Counted from the first letter of the stretch, positions 1 through 5,342 are shown. The stretch: 5,354 nucleotides of DNA from Planctomycetaceae bacterium (GCA_031266315.1 JAISBG010000232.1:1-5354), one strand, 5' to 3'. The notes: generated by a model from the sequence alone, not told the origin. Numbers and translations: made by a program.

Positions 1-145
1 GGCAACCTTTCGCTGAAAGGTTGTGTCGGCGTTAAGCCGACTGTGAATTAGATTAACAATGGAAATTATGTTGCCTTCCGTTTTGGAGTCAATAATGAGT
101 CAACCGGCGCAACCGCCCAGCGGGCTTTTTGATAAATAGCCCACC
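1..145 (+). repeat. Composite palindromic repeat, copy 1 (nearly complete, cut by window start)
   Basis: The element starts with a perfect 9-bp hairpin at 3-23 (stem CAACCTTTC, loop GCT). A second hairpin at 25-41 has stem GTCGGC and loop GTTAA. A core runs to about 110, and a right-hand palindrome at 115-125 (GCCC, loop AGC, GGGC) is followed at 139-145 by the end motif GCCCACC. Positions 25-110 align almost without gaps to 5188-5272, with well over 80% identity by eye. The first bases, GGC, fit the end of an inverted GCCCACC, so only a few bases are probably missing at the left. The right arm differs from the other arms: about 13 AT-rich bases separate the short palindrome from GCCCACC. The two ends are roughly inverted copies of each other, as in REP/BIME or MITE elements. 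There is no coding capacity. Confidence 0.75.
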
Positions 146-191
146 TCTTTTCGTGTGTTTCGTGTTTAAAACGAATTTTTCAAGGCTTGGT

Positions 192-214
192 CTAATATGG
201 TAGAATCAGAAAAT
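192..214 (+). repeat. Short shared intergenic motif CTAATnnGGTAGAATCAGAAA, copy A
   Basis: Positions 199-212 (GGTAGAATCAGAAA) recur exactly, in reverse complement, at 5071-5084, and the 23-bp match around them has three differences. Both copies lie outside a palindromic element, on the side facing the next gene. TAGAAT within the motif resembles a sigma-70 -10 hexamer, but I found no matching -35 at normal spacing in either copy, so a promoter role is a guess. Confidence 0.5.
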
Positions 215-257
215 TCCACAGAATAATATCTCATTTAAAATTTTGTGATTCTCCGTC

Positions 258-286
258 TTGAAGGAAAAGAGAATTTGATGTAAATT
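258..286 (+). promoter_or_regulatory. Candidate promoter for the DUF4340 gene
   Basis: TTGAAG at 258-263 and TAAATT at 281-286 are separated by 17 bp. Each matches four of six positions of the sigma-70 consensus. Transcription would begin near 293 and leave a leader of about 50 nt, containing a small hairpin at 300-316 (AATTGG, loop TTCTC, CCAATT). The region is AT-rich, so chance matches are likely. Confidence 0.25.
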
Positions 287-345
287 ATGAAAAATTTTGA
301 ATTGGTTCTCCCAATTTTGTTTAGACAACTCCTATTGTTATCCTT

Positions 346-2289
346 ATGACTATGACTGAAACCACAAAAACATCAATTTTTTTAATTCTTGCCGTCCTTC
401 TTTTTGGAGCGGCAGTGTTGACCCGACCGGTTGTGCATGAAATCAAAATGGAAGAGATGATCGGGAAACCGCTCTTTCCCAAATTCAACGACCCGCTCGC
501 CGTGAAAACGCTTGAAATTGTGAAGCAAAATAGTGCCGGCGATCAGGATATTTTTCGGGTTACGGAGATTGACGGCGTTTGGTCAATTCCTTCCCACGAT
601 AATTATCCCGCCGACGCAAAAGATCAAATGGGTAAAGTTGCCGAAGCTCTTGTTGATCTGAAAGTGTTGGATGTTGTCGCTTCGCAAACGGAAGGGAATG
701 ATGTTACCGCACTCCATACGTTGTACGGTGTTATCGATCCGACTTCCGAAAACGCTTCGCTGGGCGAAGGAATCGGTGTTAAGGTAACACTGGGCGGTGC
801 GGGCGACGAAAAATTTGTCGATTTGATTGTCGGTAAAGAAACCGACGCTAAGGAAAAGAAAAGTCCCGAAGACCCCGCCGAACCGGCAAAATTGCGTTAT
901 GTCCGTATTGCCGGTCAGGTTCCGGTCTATGTTGTGGAAGTTGACCCAAGCCGGTTCGCAACCAATTTCGATCAATGGATTGAAAAAAATCTGCTTGATA
1001 TTAGTTCGCTTGATGTGAAAGAGATATTTGTTGATGAGTATTCGTACACGATTGAATTGGAAATGACCCAACTCGGCGCACGTGAAATCATCGCTCCAAC
1101 ATTTATTGGTGATATGACCTTCGGTTATGACAGTTCCGCTTCCGGTCCTGAAAAGTGGACGCTGAAAAAATGGATGGGATTTCGCGGCACAAAGCATGAA
1201 TATTACGAACGGAAAGTGAAACCGGAAGAAGAGTTGAACACGGAAACGCTGGACGGAATGGTTTCCGCATTGAATGATCTGAAAATTGTCAGTGTTACAA
1301 AGAAACCGTCCGTGTTGGCAAAAGCGTTGCGTGAAGGCAAACCGTTTGCCGAACAAACCGGAACTCCCGACCCGTCCCTTAGAAAATCAGGATTCTGTCT
1401 CGTTCCCAACTTGCCCGACCTCCGGCGCGGAACCGGTGAACGGACGCAACTCCTTTCCAATGAAGGCGATATTCAGGTTCGGATGAAAGACGGTATCTAT
1501 TATAATCTCCGGTTTGGCGATTTGACGGGAACCGAATCGGAAATCCCCGCCAACAACGACACCAATACGGAAAATTCCGAAAAAATTCCGACAACGATGG
1601 GAGCCAACCGTTATCTTTTTGTCACGGCGGAATTTGACGCTTCAATAATTCCCGCGCCGGAGATGAAACCCGTACCGGAAATTCCCGACGGACTGAATCC
1701 TGACCAAACGGAAACCGCAAACAAAGAAAAAGAACAAATCGAAAAATCAAACCAACGTGAGCAAGAACGGTACGAGAAAGAAGTTGAAGACGGAAAAAAA
1801 CGTGCCGAAAAACTGACGGATCGTTTTGCCGACTGGTATTATGTGATTTCGGAAGACGTGTACAAAAAAATCCATTTAACTCAAACAAATGTGTTTCGTG
1901 AAAAGAAAAAAGAACCCGAAGCCGACCAACATCACGAACATGAACACGAACACGCTGAAAACCACGAACACAAACACGAAATAACAGAGCCAAAACTTCC
2001 GAATTTACCGGGAACCGACGGTCTGATTAAGATTCCGGGTTTGGACGAAAAACCGGCTGAAGAACCGAAAACAGAGGAACTCAAACCGGTTGAAGAACCG
2101 AAAACAGAAGAACCCAAACCGGTTGAAGAACCAAAAACAGAAGAACAACCGGTTGCGGAACCGAAAACAGAGGAACCCAAACCGGTTGAAGAACCAAAAA
2201 CCGAGGAACCCAAACCGGTTGCGGAACCGAAAACAGAGGAACCCAAACCGGTTGCGGAACCGCAACCATCAGGAACTCAAAACGAGTAG
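346..2289 (+). CDS. DUF4340 domain membrane-anchored protein with His-rich and tandem-repeat tail
   Basis: This 647-residue protein begins with a hydrophobic anchor (about residues 10-27) after a short N-terminus with K8, so most of it probably faces the periplasm. The DUF4340-like body includes WSIPSHDNYPADA (79-91), FDQWIEKNLLDI (208-219), SGFCLVPN (348-355) and MKDGIYYNLRFGDL (380-393). A charged, probably coiled-coil stretch (about 459-492) precedes FADWYYVISEDVYKKIHL (494-511), which I take as the end of the conserved part. After that come a His/Glu-rich segment with eight His (529-545) and six EEPKTEEPKPV-type repeats (572-636). DUF4340 proteins are often encoded beside GldG-like ABC-2 transporter genes and are thought to belong to such complexes. 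None is present here, and the biochemical role is unknown. The start is the first ATG; a second is at 352, and there is no Shine-Dalgarno before either. Confidence 0.85.
   Translation: MTMTETTKTSIFLILAVLLFGAAVLTRPVVHEIKMEEMIGKPLFPKFNDPLAVKTLEIVKQNSAGDQDIFRVTEIDGVWSIPSHDNYPADAKDQMGKVAEALVDLKVLDVVASQTEGNDVTALHTLYGVIDPTSENASLGEGIGVKVTLGGAGDEKFVDLIVGKETDAKEKKSPEDPAEPAKLRYVRIAGQVPVYVVEVDPSRFATNFDQWIEKNLLDISSLDVKEIFVDEYSYTIELEMTQLGAREIIAPTFIGDMTFGYDSSASGPEKWTLKKWMGFRGTKHEYYERKVKPEEELNTETLDGMVSALNDLKIVSVTKKPSVLAKALREGKPFAEQTGTPDPSLRKSGFCLVPNLPDLRRGTGERTQLLSNEGDIQVRMKDGIYYNLRFGDLTGTESEIPANNDTNTENSEKIPTTMGANRYLFVTAEFDASIIPAPEMKPVPEIPDGLNPDQTETANKEKEQIEKSNQREQERYEKEVEDGKKRAEKLTDRFADWYYVISEDVYKKIHLTQTNVFREKKKEPEADQHHEHEHEHAENHEHKHEITEPKLPNLPGTDGLIKIPGLDEKPAEEPKTEELKPVEEPKTEEPKPVEEPKTEEQPVAEPKTEEPKPVEEPKTEEPKPVAEPKTEEPKPVAEPQPSGTQNE
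1930..1980 (+). other. His/Glu-rich segment in the DUF4340 protein
   Basis: Residues 529-545 read HHEHEHEHAENHEHKHE, with eight His among seventeen residues. Segments of this kind often bind Zn, Ni or Cu ions in periplasmic proteins. It lies just after the conserved DUF4340 end and before the EP-rich repeats, so it is part of an added tail and not of the core fold. Metal binding is inferred from composition alone. Confidence 0.6.
2059..2286 (+). repeat. In-frame 33-bp tandem repeat encoding EEPKTEEPKPV
   Basis: Six contiguous units start at 2059, 2092, 2125, 2155, 2188 and 2221, followed by a degenerate seventh (2254-2286, AEPQPSGTQNE) that runs to the stop codon. All full units are 33 bp except the third, which is 30 bp (EEPKTEEQPV). 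Units begin with EEP or AEP. Nucleotide identity between units is very high, which points to recent expansion by slippage or unequal recombination. Copy-number changes would keep the frame. The peptide should be extended and negatively charged, as in Pro-rich spacer segments of envelope proteins. Confidence 0.95.
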
Positions 2290-2654
2290 GCGGTTTTTAA
2301 CGCTTTGCGGACAATAGAGGTAATTTGTTTTCGGCTGCACGGTTTGGATAAAACGGAAAACGCGAAAAGTTTCTCTGCCGCGTTGACAATCATTTCATCT
2401 AATGCCGCCGACAACAAAATGCAAGGCAATTTCGGTTTGATTTCGTGAACCAACCGGATTGTTTCAAGACCGTTAATACGCGGCATGTGCATATCGAGCA
2501 AGACAACATGAACCGGTTCCGCTTTGACAATTTCAAACGCTTCCCAACCGTCTTCCGCCAAAAAGGTTCGAAATCCTTCCGGTTCCAAAATATCTCGCAA
2601 TGTCTCGCGGAAACCAATATCATCGTCTGTAATTAAAAGAGTTGGGAAAAACAT
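2277..2654 (-). CDS. Stand-alone CheY-like response regulator receiver
   Basis: The 125-residue protein is one receiver (REC) domain with no output domain. It has the acidic cluster D10-D11-D12 for Mg2+ binding, the phospho-acceptor D54 in VVLLDMHMPRINGLE, S82 in the place of the conserved Thr/Ser, and K104-P105 near the end. The 22-residue spacing from S82 to K104 matches that of CheY T87-K109. The switch aromatic normally three residues before the Lys (Y106 in CheY) is V101 here, so output by the usual Tyr-Thr coupling may be altered. Single-domain receivers act by protein contact or pass phosphate on in a phosphorelay; no kinase gene is nearby. The start ATG has no clear Shine-Dalgarno. 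The stop codon lies inside the 3' end of the convergent DUF4340 gene. Confidence 0.88.
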   Translation of the reverse strand: MFFPTLLITDDDIGFRETLRDILEPEGFRTFLAEDGWEAFEIVKAEPVHVVLLDMHMPRINGLETIRLVHEIKPKLPCILLSAALDEMIVNAAEKLFAFSVLSKPCSRKQITSIVRKALKTAYSF

Positions 2655-2692
2655 GGCTCAATAGGAAAATGGAAAATTACGCCAATAAAACC

Positions 2693-2706
2693 TTAACGAA
2701 TATTCC
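2693..2706 (+). repeat. TTAACGAAAATTCC-like motif, diverged copy
   Basis: TTAACGAATATTCC differs by one base from the motif at 2822-2835 and at 5129-5142 (reverse). It lies 39 bp upstream of the receiver gene start, where a regulator could bind. It may also be chance in AT-rich DNA. Confidence 0.3.
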
Positions 2707-2748
2707 TACCCTAAAAGCATACCCAAAAATGTTTTAACCGTCAACAGC

Positions 2749-2810
2749 AATCTGATTCACTGCCGGCTAACGCCGACGCGATGTTTTAGCAAAACATCGC
2801 CCACCTGACC
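2749..2810 (-). repeat. Composite palindromic repeat, copy 2 (half element, inverse orientation)
   Basis: Read on the minus strand this is the left half of the element seen at 1 and 5156. A perfect 10-bp hairpin (2778-2800, stem GCGATGTTTT on the plus strand, loop AGC) is followed by the GTCGGC/GCCGGC hairpin (2762-2777, one wobble pair in the minus-strand RNA) and then GTGAATCAGATT, where the full copies have GTGAATTAGATT. The outer end is GCCCACCTGACC (2799-2810). The conserved core and the second palindrome are absent. It lies between the divergent receiver and nagB-like genes, with its GCCCACC end towards the latter. Confidence 0.75.
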
Positions 2811-2821
2811 TTGACCAACTT

Positions 2822-2835
2822 TTAACGAAAATTCC
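2822..2835 (+). repeat. TTAACGAAAATTCC motif, nagB side
   Basis: This 14-bp motif is identical to the reverse complement of 5129-5142. Both follow the outer end of a palindromic repeat after the bases ACCTTGA and a short gap. Here it is followed at 2844-2853 by GGTACTATCA, a diverged form of GGTAGAATCA. It could be a protein-binding site or an outer part of the repeat family. Confidence 0.45.
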
Positions 2836-2903
2836 ACATTAACGGTACTATCATTGGATAACCGGCGTCGCAAAATTTAAGCGGTTTGACGTAAAACAAT
2901 GTA

Positions 2904-2932
2904 TTGTATTACACTTTTGTCCGAATTATACT
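2904..2932 (+). promoter_or_regulatory. Candidate promoter for the nagB-like gene
   Basis: TTGTAT at 2904-2909 and TATACT at 2927-2932 are 17 bp apart. The -10 matches five of six consensus positions, the -35 only three. Initiation near 2940 would give an AT-rich leader of about 105 nt. Confidence 0.33.
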
Positions 2933-3030
2933 TGCGTAAACTATGAAATAGATTTTTTTGAGAAAATACGGTTACAAACAACAATCAATCAATTATCAAA
3001 CAATCCCAGTCATCGTTTAAAACTAATAAA

Positions 3031-3036
3031 GAAAGG
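3031..3036 (+). promoter_or_regulatory. Ribosome binding site of the nagB-like gene
   Basis: GAAAGG lies 8 nt before the ATG at 3045 and is partly complementary to the 16S rRNA 3' end. It supports 3045, or the ATG directly after it at 3048, as the start. Confidence 0.45.
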
Positions 3037-3044
3037 TTAATTCA

Positions 3045-3797
3045 ATGATGTTTAGAAAAAACATTGACCAGTTGGTGTTGGAAGTTCATCCGGATCGCCG
3101 TTCAGCCGGACACGCAGCCGGAATAGCAGCGGCAGAAAAATTGAAAACAATTTTGGCGGAAAAAGACAAGGCTCGCGTCATTTTTGCTGCCGCTCCAAGT
3201 CAAAACGAAACACTTGAAACATTGGTCAGCGTTTCGGGAATCGAATGGAATAAAGTTACGGCATTTCACATGGACGAATATATTGGTCTTGCCGACGATG
3301 CGTCGGAGCGATTTTCGTTTTATCTTCAAACGCATATTTTTAGCAAATGTCCATTTGCCGAAATTCATCTCCTTTCCGGTAATAATCCGCAACACCTTTG
3401 CGAAGAATATGCACGAAAACTTGTTGCGGAACCGATTGACCTTATTTGTCTTGGAATTGGCGAAAACGGACACATCGCGTTTAACGATCCTCCTGTTGCC
3501 GATTTCAACGATTCGCAACTTGTTAAAATTGTCGAACTTGATTTGCCTTGCCGACAACAGCAGGTTCACGACGCTTGTTTTCCGAATCTTGACGCCGTTC
3601 CGAAACAAGCGGTAACATTAACAATTCCGGCACTCATGTCTGGAGGTTGTTTAATCTGTACGGTTTCCGGTCAACGAAAAGGAGCCGCTGTCCGCCGAAT
3701 GATTTCCGGCAACATTTCAACAGAATGTCCGGCAACTATTTTACGTACACATAAAAATTGCACGGTTTTTGTTGATCGAGATTGTTATGAATCATAA
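3045..3797 (+). CDS. nagB: Glucosamine-6-phosphate deaminase-like protein (NagB/6-phosphogluconolactonase family)
   Basis: The 250-residue protein belongs to the glucosamine-6-phosphate isomerase/6-phosphogluconolactonase family. NagB converts glucosamine 6-phosphate to fructose 6-phosphate and ammonia in the cytoplasm, the step that brings amino sugars into glycolysis. Landmarks are the phosphate-loop region AAAPSQNETL (48-57), FHMDEYIGL (74-82, with D77 at the place of the E. coli proton-shuttling D72), GIGENGHIAFNDPP (137-150, with H143) and GQRKGAAVRRM (209-219). Two E. coli active-site acids differ: D141 is N141 and E148 is D148. I recall GENGHIAFND as usual in a planctomycete subfamily, so this is probably not a dead enzyme, but its substrate may differ. 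It is slightly shorter than E. coli NagB (266 residues). It is a single gene, with no nagA or transporter nearby. Confidence 0.82.
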   Translation: MMFRKNIDQLVLEVHPDRRSAGHAAGIAAAEKLKTILAEKDKARVIFAAAPSQNETLETLVSVSGIEWNKVTAFHMDEYIGLADDASERFSFYLQTHIFSKCPFAEIHLLSGNNPQHLCEEYARKLVAEPIDLICLGIGENGHIAFNDPPVADFNDSQLVKIVELDLPCRQQQVHDACFPNLDAVPKQAVTLTIPALMSGGCLICTVSGQRKGAAVRRMISGNISTECPATILRTHKNCTVFVDRDCYES

Positions 3798-3881
3798 ATC
3801 ATCGCGGACTTGTTCGGGCTTCAAATATTACCGTAACAAATAATCGTTCGTTCTGTTTTTGGCGTCATCAATTGTAATGTT

Positions 3882-4799
3882 TTAAATTTTTGGTTCTTGA
3901 CTGGGAATTGTTTTGAGCGGTTGTAGTTGGAAGAACGGAGTTTCCGATTTGAGCGGCAAGAGTGATTCTTTGGGTTGCGGGGAATCCGACAAATGAAGCG
4001 GCAATAAATCGCCGGCGGAACGATTGGAATATTCCATTTCCACCGATGCCGAAGCCGTTAAAAACGGATTTTCCGGCAACTTCGATTCGGTTTTCGAAAG
4101 TATTGCCGGTTCGAAATTATCGGCAAACTGAAATAACGAACGCATTTCATCATTGGTTTCCGTTTTAGGAATTGCGGGCGGTTTCCTTTCTATTTTCTCA
4201 GAATTACTGTTGCTTGTTACCGTTGGCGAAACTGTTACAGCCGGAACTGTTACTGTTGGAGTCGTCGAGGTCGGAACCGAAATTTTGTGAATTGGTTCGA
4301 ACCGTGTATTGCTTTGAATCACGGGTTTTTCATCGCCGGTCTTTTTTTCCGCAGCAAATATTTTTCCAGGAGATTGCTGAACCGGTTCGATGATCATGGG
4401 CGGTTGATACTTTTGCGCGTATTTTTTGTTTCCCAAATCAACAGATGGTGTTTGCGACAACGCCGGTAATGCTGTTGATGTTGCCGGTACGGATTGTACG
4501 GACAACGCAGTGTCCTGATTCATGTTACCGGAATTGCTTGTTATTGCCGACGGATTAGAAACCGTGTTGGGAGATAACGGGAAATTCGGTAACGGTGCCG
4601 CAGTAAAACTACGGTCAATTACGGAATGAAGATCGGAATTAATAACTCCGAAATCCAGCGATGCCTTCCAAAATGCAGCAGCAACCGCCGCACCGCCGAC
4701 AATAATTGTCGTTGCAGCAAAAATTTTCATTGACGGAGAAAGCGCACGGCTTTCGAGTGTTCCCGTATCGGGAACATTGGGGAGGATGGGGGATGTCAT
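3882..4799 (-). CDS. Hypothetical single-pass membrane protein with Pro/Ser/Thr-rich domain
   Basis: I do not recognise this 305-residue protein. A short N-terminus (1-24) leads into one membrane segment (about 26-44, IFAATTIIVGGAAVAAAFW). The remaining 260 residues are low in complexity, rich in Pro, Ser and Thr and without cysteine, including a V/T/P run at about 175-197. No enzymatic motif is visible. The composition suggests a mostly disordered periplasmic or cell-surface linker anchored in the inner membrane. The reading frame extends upstream to an ATG at 4874, giving 330 residues, but the internal ATG at 4799 has a good Shine-Dalgarno and is preferred. The gene converges on the nagB-like gene. 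Planctomycetes encode anchored proteins of similar design that end in LysM domains, but I see no such domain here. Confidence 0.7.
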   Translation of the reverse strand: MTSPILPNVPDTGTLESRALSPSMKIFAATTIIVGGAAVAAAFWKASLDFGVINSDLHSVIDRSFTAAPLPNFPLSPNTVSNPSAITSNSGNMNQDTALSVQSVPATSTALPALSQTPSVDLGNKKYAQKYQPPMIIEPVQQSPGKIFAAEKKTGDEKPVIQSNTRFEPIHKISVPTSTTPTVTVPAVTVSPTVTSNSNSEKIERKPPAIPKTETNDEMRSLFQFADNFEPAILSKTESKLPENPFLTASASVEMEYSNRSAGDLLPLHLSDSPQPKESLLPLKSETPFFQLQPLKTIPSQEPKI

Positions 4800-4803
4800 G
4801 GTT

Positions 4804-4811
4804 CTTTCCTT
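4804..4811 (-). promoter_or_regulatory. Shine-Dalgarno site that decides the start at 4799
   Basis: On the minus strand AAGGAAAG lies just before AACC and the ATG at 4799, with the AAGGA core 7 nt from the start codon. It is the clearest ribosome binding site in the window. It favours 4799 over the upstream in-frame ATG at 4874, whose surroundings show no such site. Confidence 0.6.
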
Positions 4812-5068
4812 ATAAGGTGAAAGGATTGAGAAACCGAATAATTGTGTGATGATTGTCAAAAACAACAACATCACTTGCGGTTATCGACCCAATCCAACAC
4901 TTTATTCAAAAATTTTCTGCGTCACGATACAACCATTACGTTTGGCATAATCAGATCGGTAAAATTTGCAACGTAATTGTTTTGCGTGAGCCGTATTACC
5001 TTGATTGACCTGCCGTAATTACCCAAAAATTCGAATCAATCGGATATTTTCAAGGAATCCATATTAAA

Positions 5069-5091
5069 AATTTCTGATTCTACCGGATTAG
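5069..5091 (-). repeat. Short shared intergenic motif CTAATnnGGTAGAATCAGAAA, copy B
   Basis: This is the reverse-complement counterpart of 192-214, with an exact 14-bp core at 5071-5084. It points towards the hypothetical membrane-protein gene, as copy A points towards the DUF4340 gene. Confidence 0.5.
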
Positions 5092-5128
5092 GTGTTTTCC
5101 ACTGTAATAGAATTGGTAATATTTCAGC

Positions 5129-5142
5129 GGAATTTTCGTTAA
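5129..5142 (-). repeat. TTAACGAAAATTCC motif, copy beside repeat copy 3
   Basis: It is identical to 2822-2835 when read on the minus strand. It lies between the outer end of repeat copy 3 and the GGTAGAATCAGAAA motif, in the same order as seen upstream of the nagB-like gene. Confidence 0.45.
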
Positions 5143-5155
5143 AGTTAGGCAATCA

Positions 5156-5310
5156 TCAAGGTAAGCGATATTTTGCTAAAACATCGCGTCGGCGTTAGCC
5201 GACTGTGAATTAGATTAACTACAGCAAATTGTGTTGCCTTCCGTTTTGGAATCAATATAGCGTCAACCGGCGCGACCCTTCAGCGAAGGGATCGCCCACT
5301 TTTGCTGACC
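5156..5310 (+). repeat. Composite palindromic repeat, copy 3 (complete)
   Basis: This is the most complete copy. The left palindrome at 5165-5187 has 10-bp arms with one mismatch (GCGATATTTT, loop GCT, AAAACATCGC). The second hairpin is at 5188-5203 (GTCGGC, loop GTTA, GCCGAC). A core to 5272 follows, then the right palindrome at 5272-5295 (GCGACCCTTC, loop AGC, GAAGGGATCGC, one bulged base) and the end motif GCCCAC, then TTTTGCTGACC. The left outer end, read in reverse, is GCTTACCTTGA, a relative of the GCCCACCTGACCTTGA that flanks copy 2. The two arms of this single copy have different stem sequences. Confidence 0.78.
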
Positions 5311-5342
5311 TGTTGTGATTATCTTCAAAAAAAAGATTTCTC

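Larger units (their letters stand above)
4875..5155. other. Intergenic region, no gene seen
   Basis: The region upstream of the hypothetical membrane-protein gene shows no convincing reading frame on either strand, no tRNA-like cloverleaf and no strong terminator. It holds the two short motifs at 5071-5091 and 5129-5142. A TTGACA box for the minus strand lies nearby at 4854-4859, but no acceptable -10 follows at 16-18 bp, so the promoter of the gene at 4799 remains unassigned. Confidence 0.6.

Noticed and set aside
25..60. Integron attC-like core (GTTAAGC in the small hairpin)
   Set aside because: GTTAAGC fits GTTRRRY by chance. Copy 3 has GTTAGCC at this place, no partner site is seen, and the symmetry does not resemble attC.
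583..1356. A 257-residue open frame on the minus strand inside the DUF4340 gene
   Set aside because: The translation is rich in Phe, Cys, Asn and Arg without recognisable motifs, and it lies fully antisense to a well-supported gene. It is a shadow frame.
2059..2286. Regular repeats that might be a CRISPR array
   Set aside because: The 33-bp units are contiguous with no spacers, lie in frame in a gene and encode a regular peptide. This is a coding tandem repeat.
2859..2872. AACCGGCGTCG near the nagB promoter as a remnant of the repeat's right arm
   Set aside because: It shares only about eight bases with the arm flank CAACCGGCGC, has no palindrome beside it and lies on the wrong side of copy 2 for a decayed full element.
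3102..3608. A 168-residue minus-strand frame inside the nagB-like gene
   Set aside because: It shows no family resemblance and lies opposite a conserved enzyme gene. Its composition is that of an antisense shadow.
3798..3881. Rho-independent terminator between the convergent nagB-like and hypothetical genes
   Set aside because: There are short T-runs, but I could not draw a GC-rich hairpin directly before any of them.
4800..4874. Upstream extension of the hypothetical membrane protein to the ATG at 4874
   Set aside because: It would add 25 hydrophobic residues before the anchor, and it has no ribosome binding site. A strong one precedes 4799, so the shorter form is preferred.
5025..5045. 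ATTCGAATCAATCGG as a tRNA T-arm
   Set aside because: It lacks the GG before TTCGA, and no acceptor, D or anticodon stem can be drawn in the preceding 60 bases.
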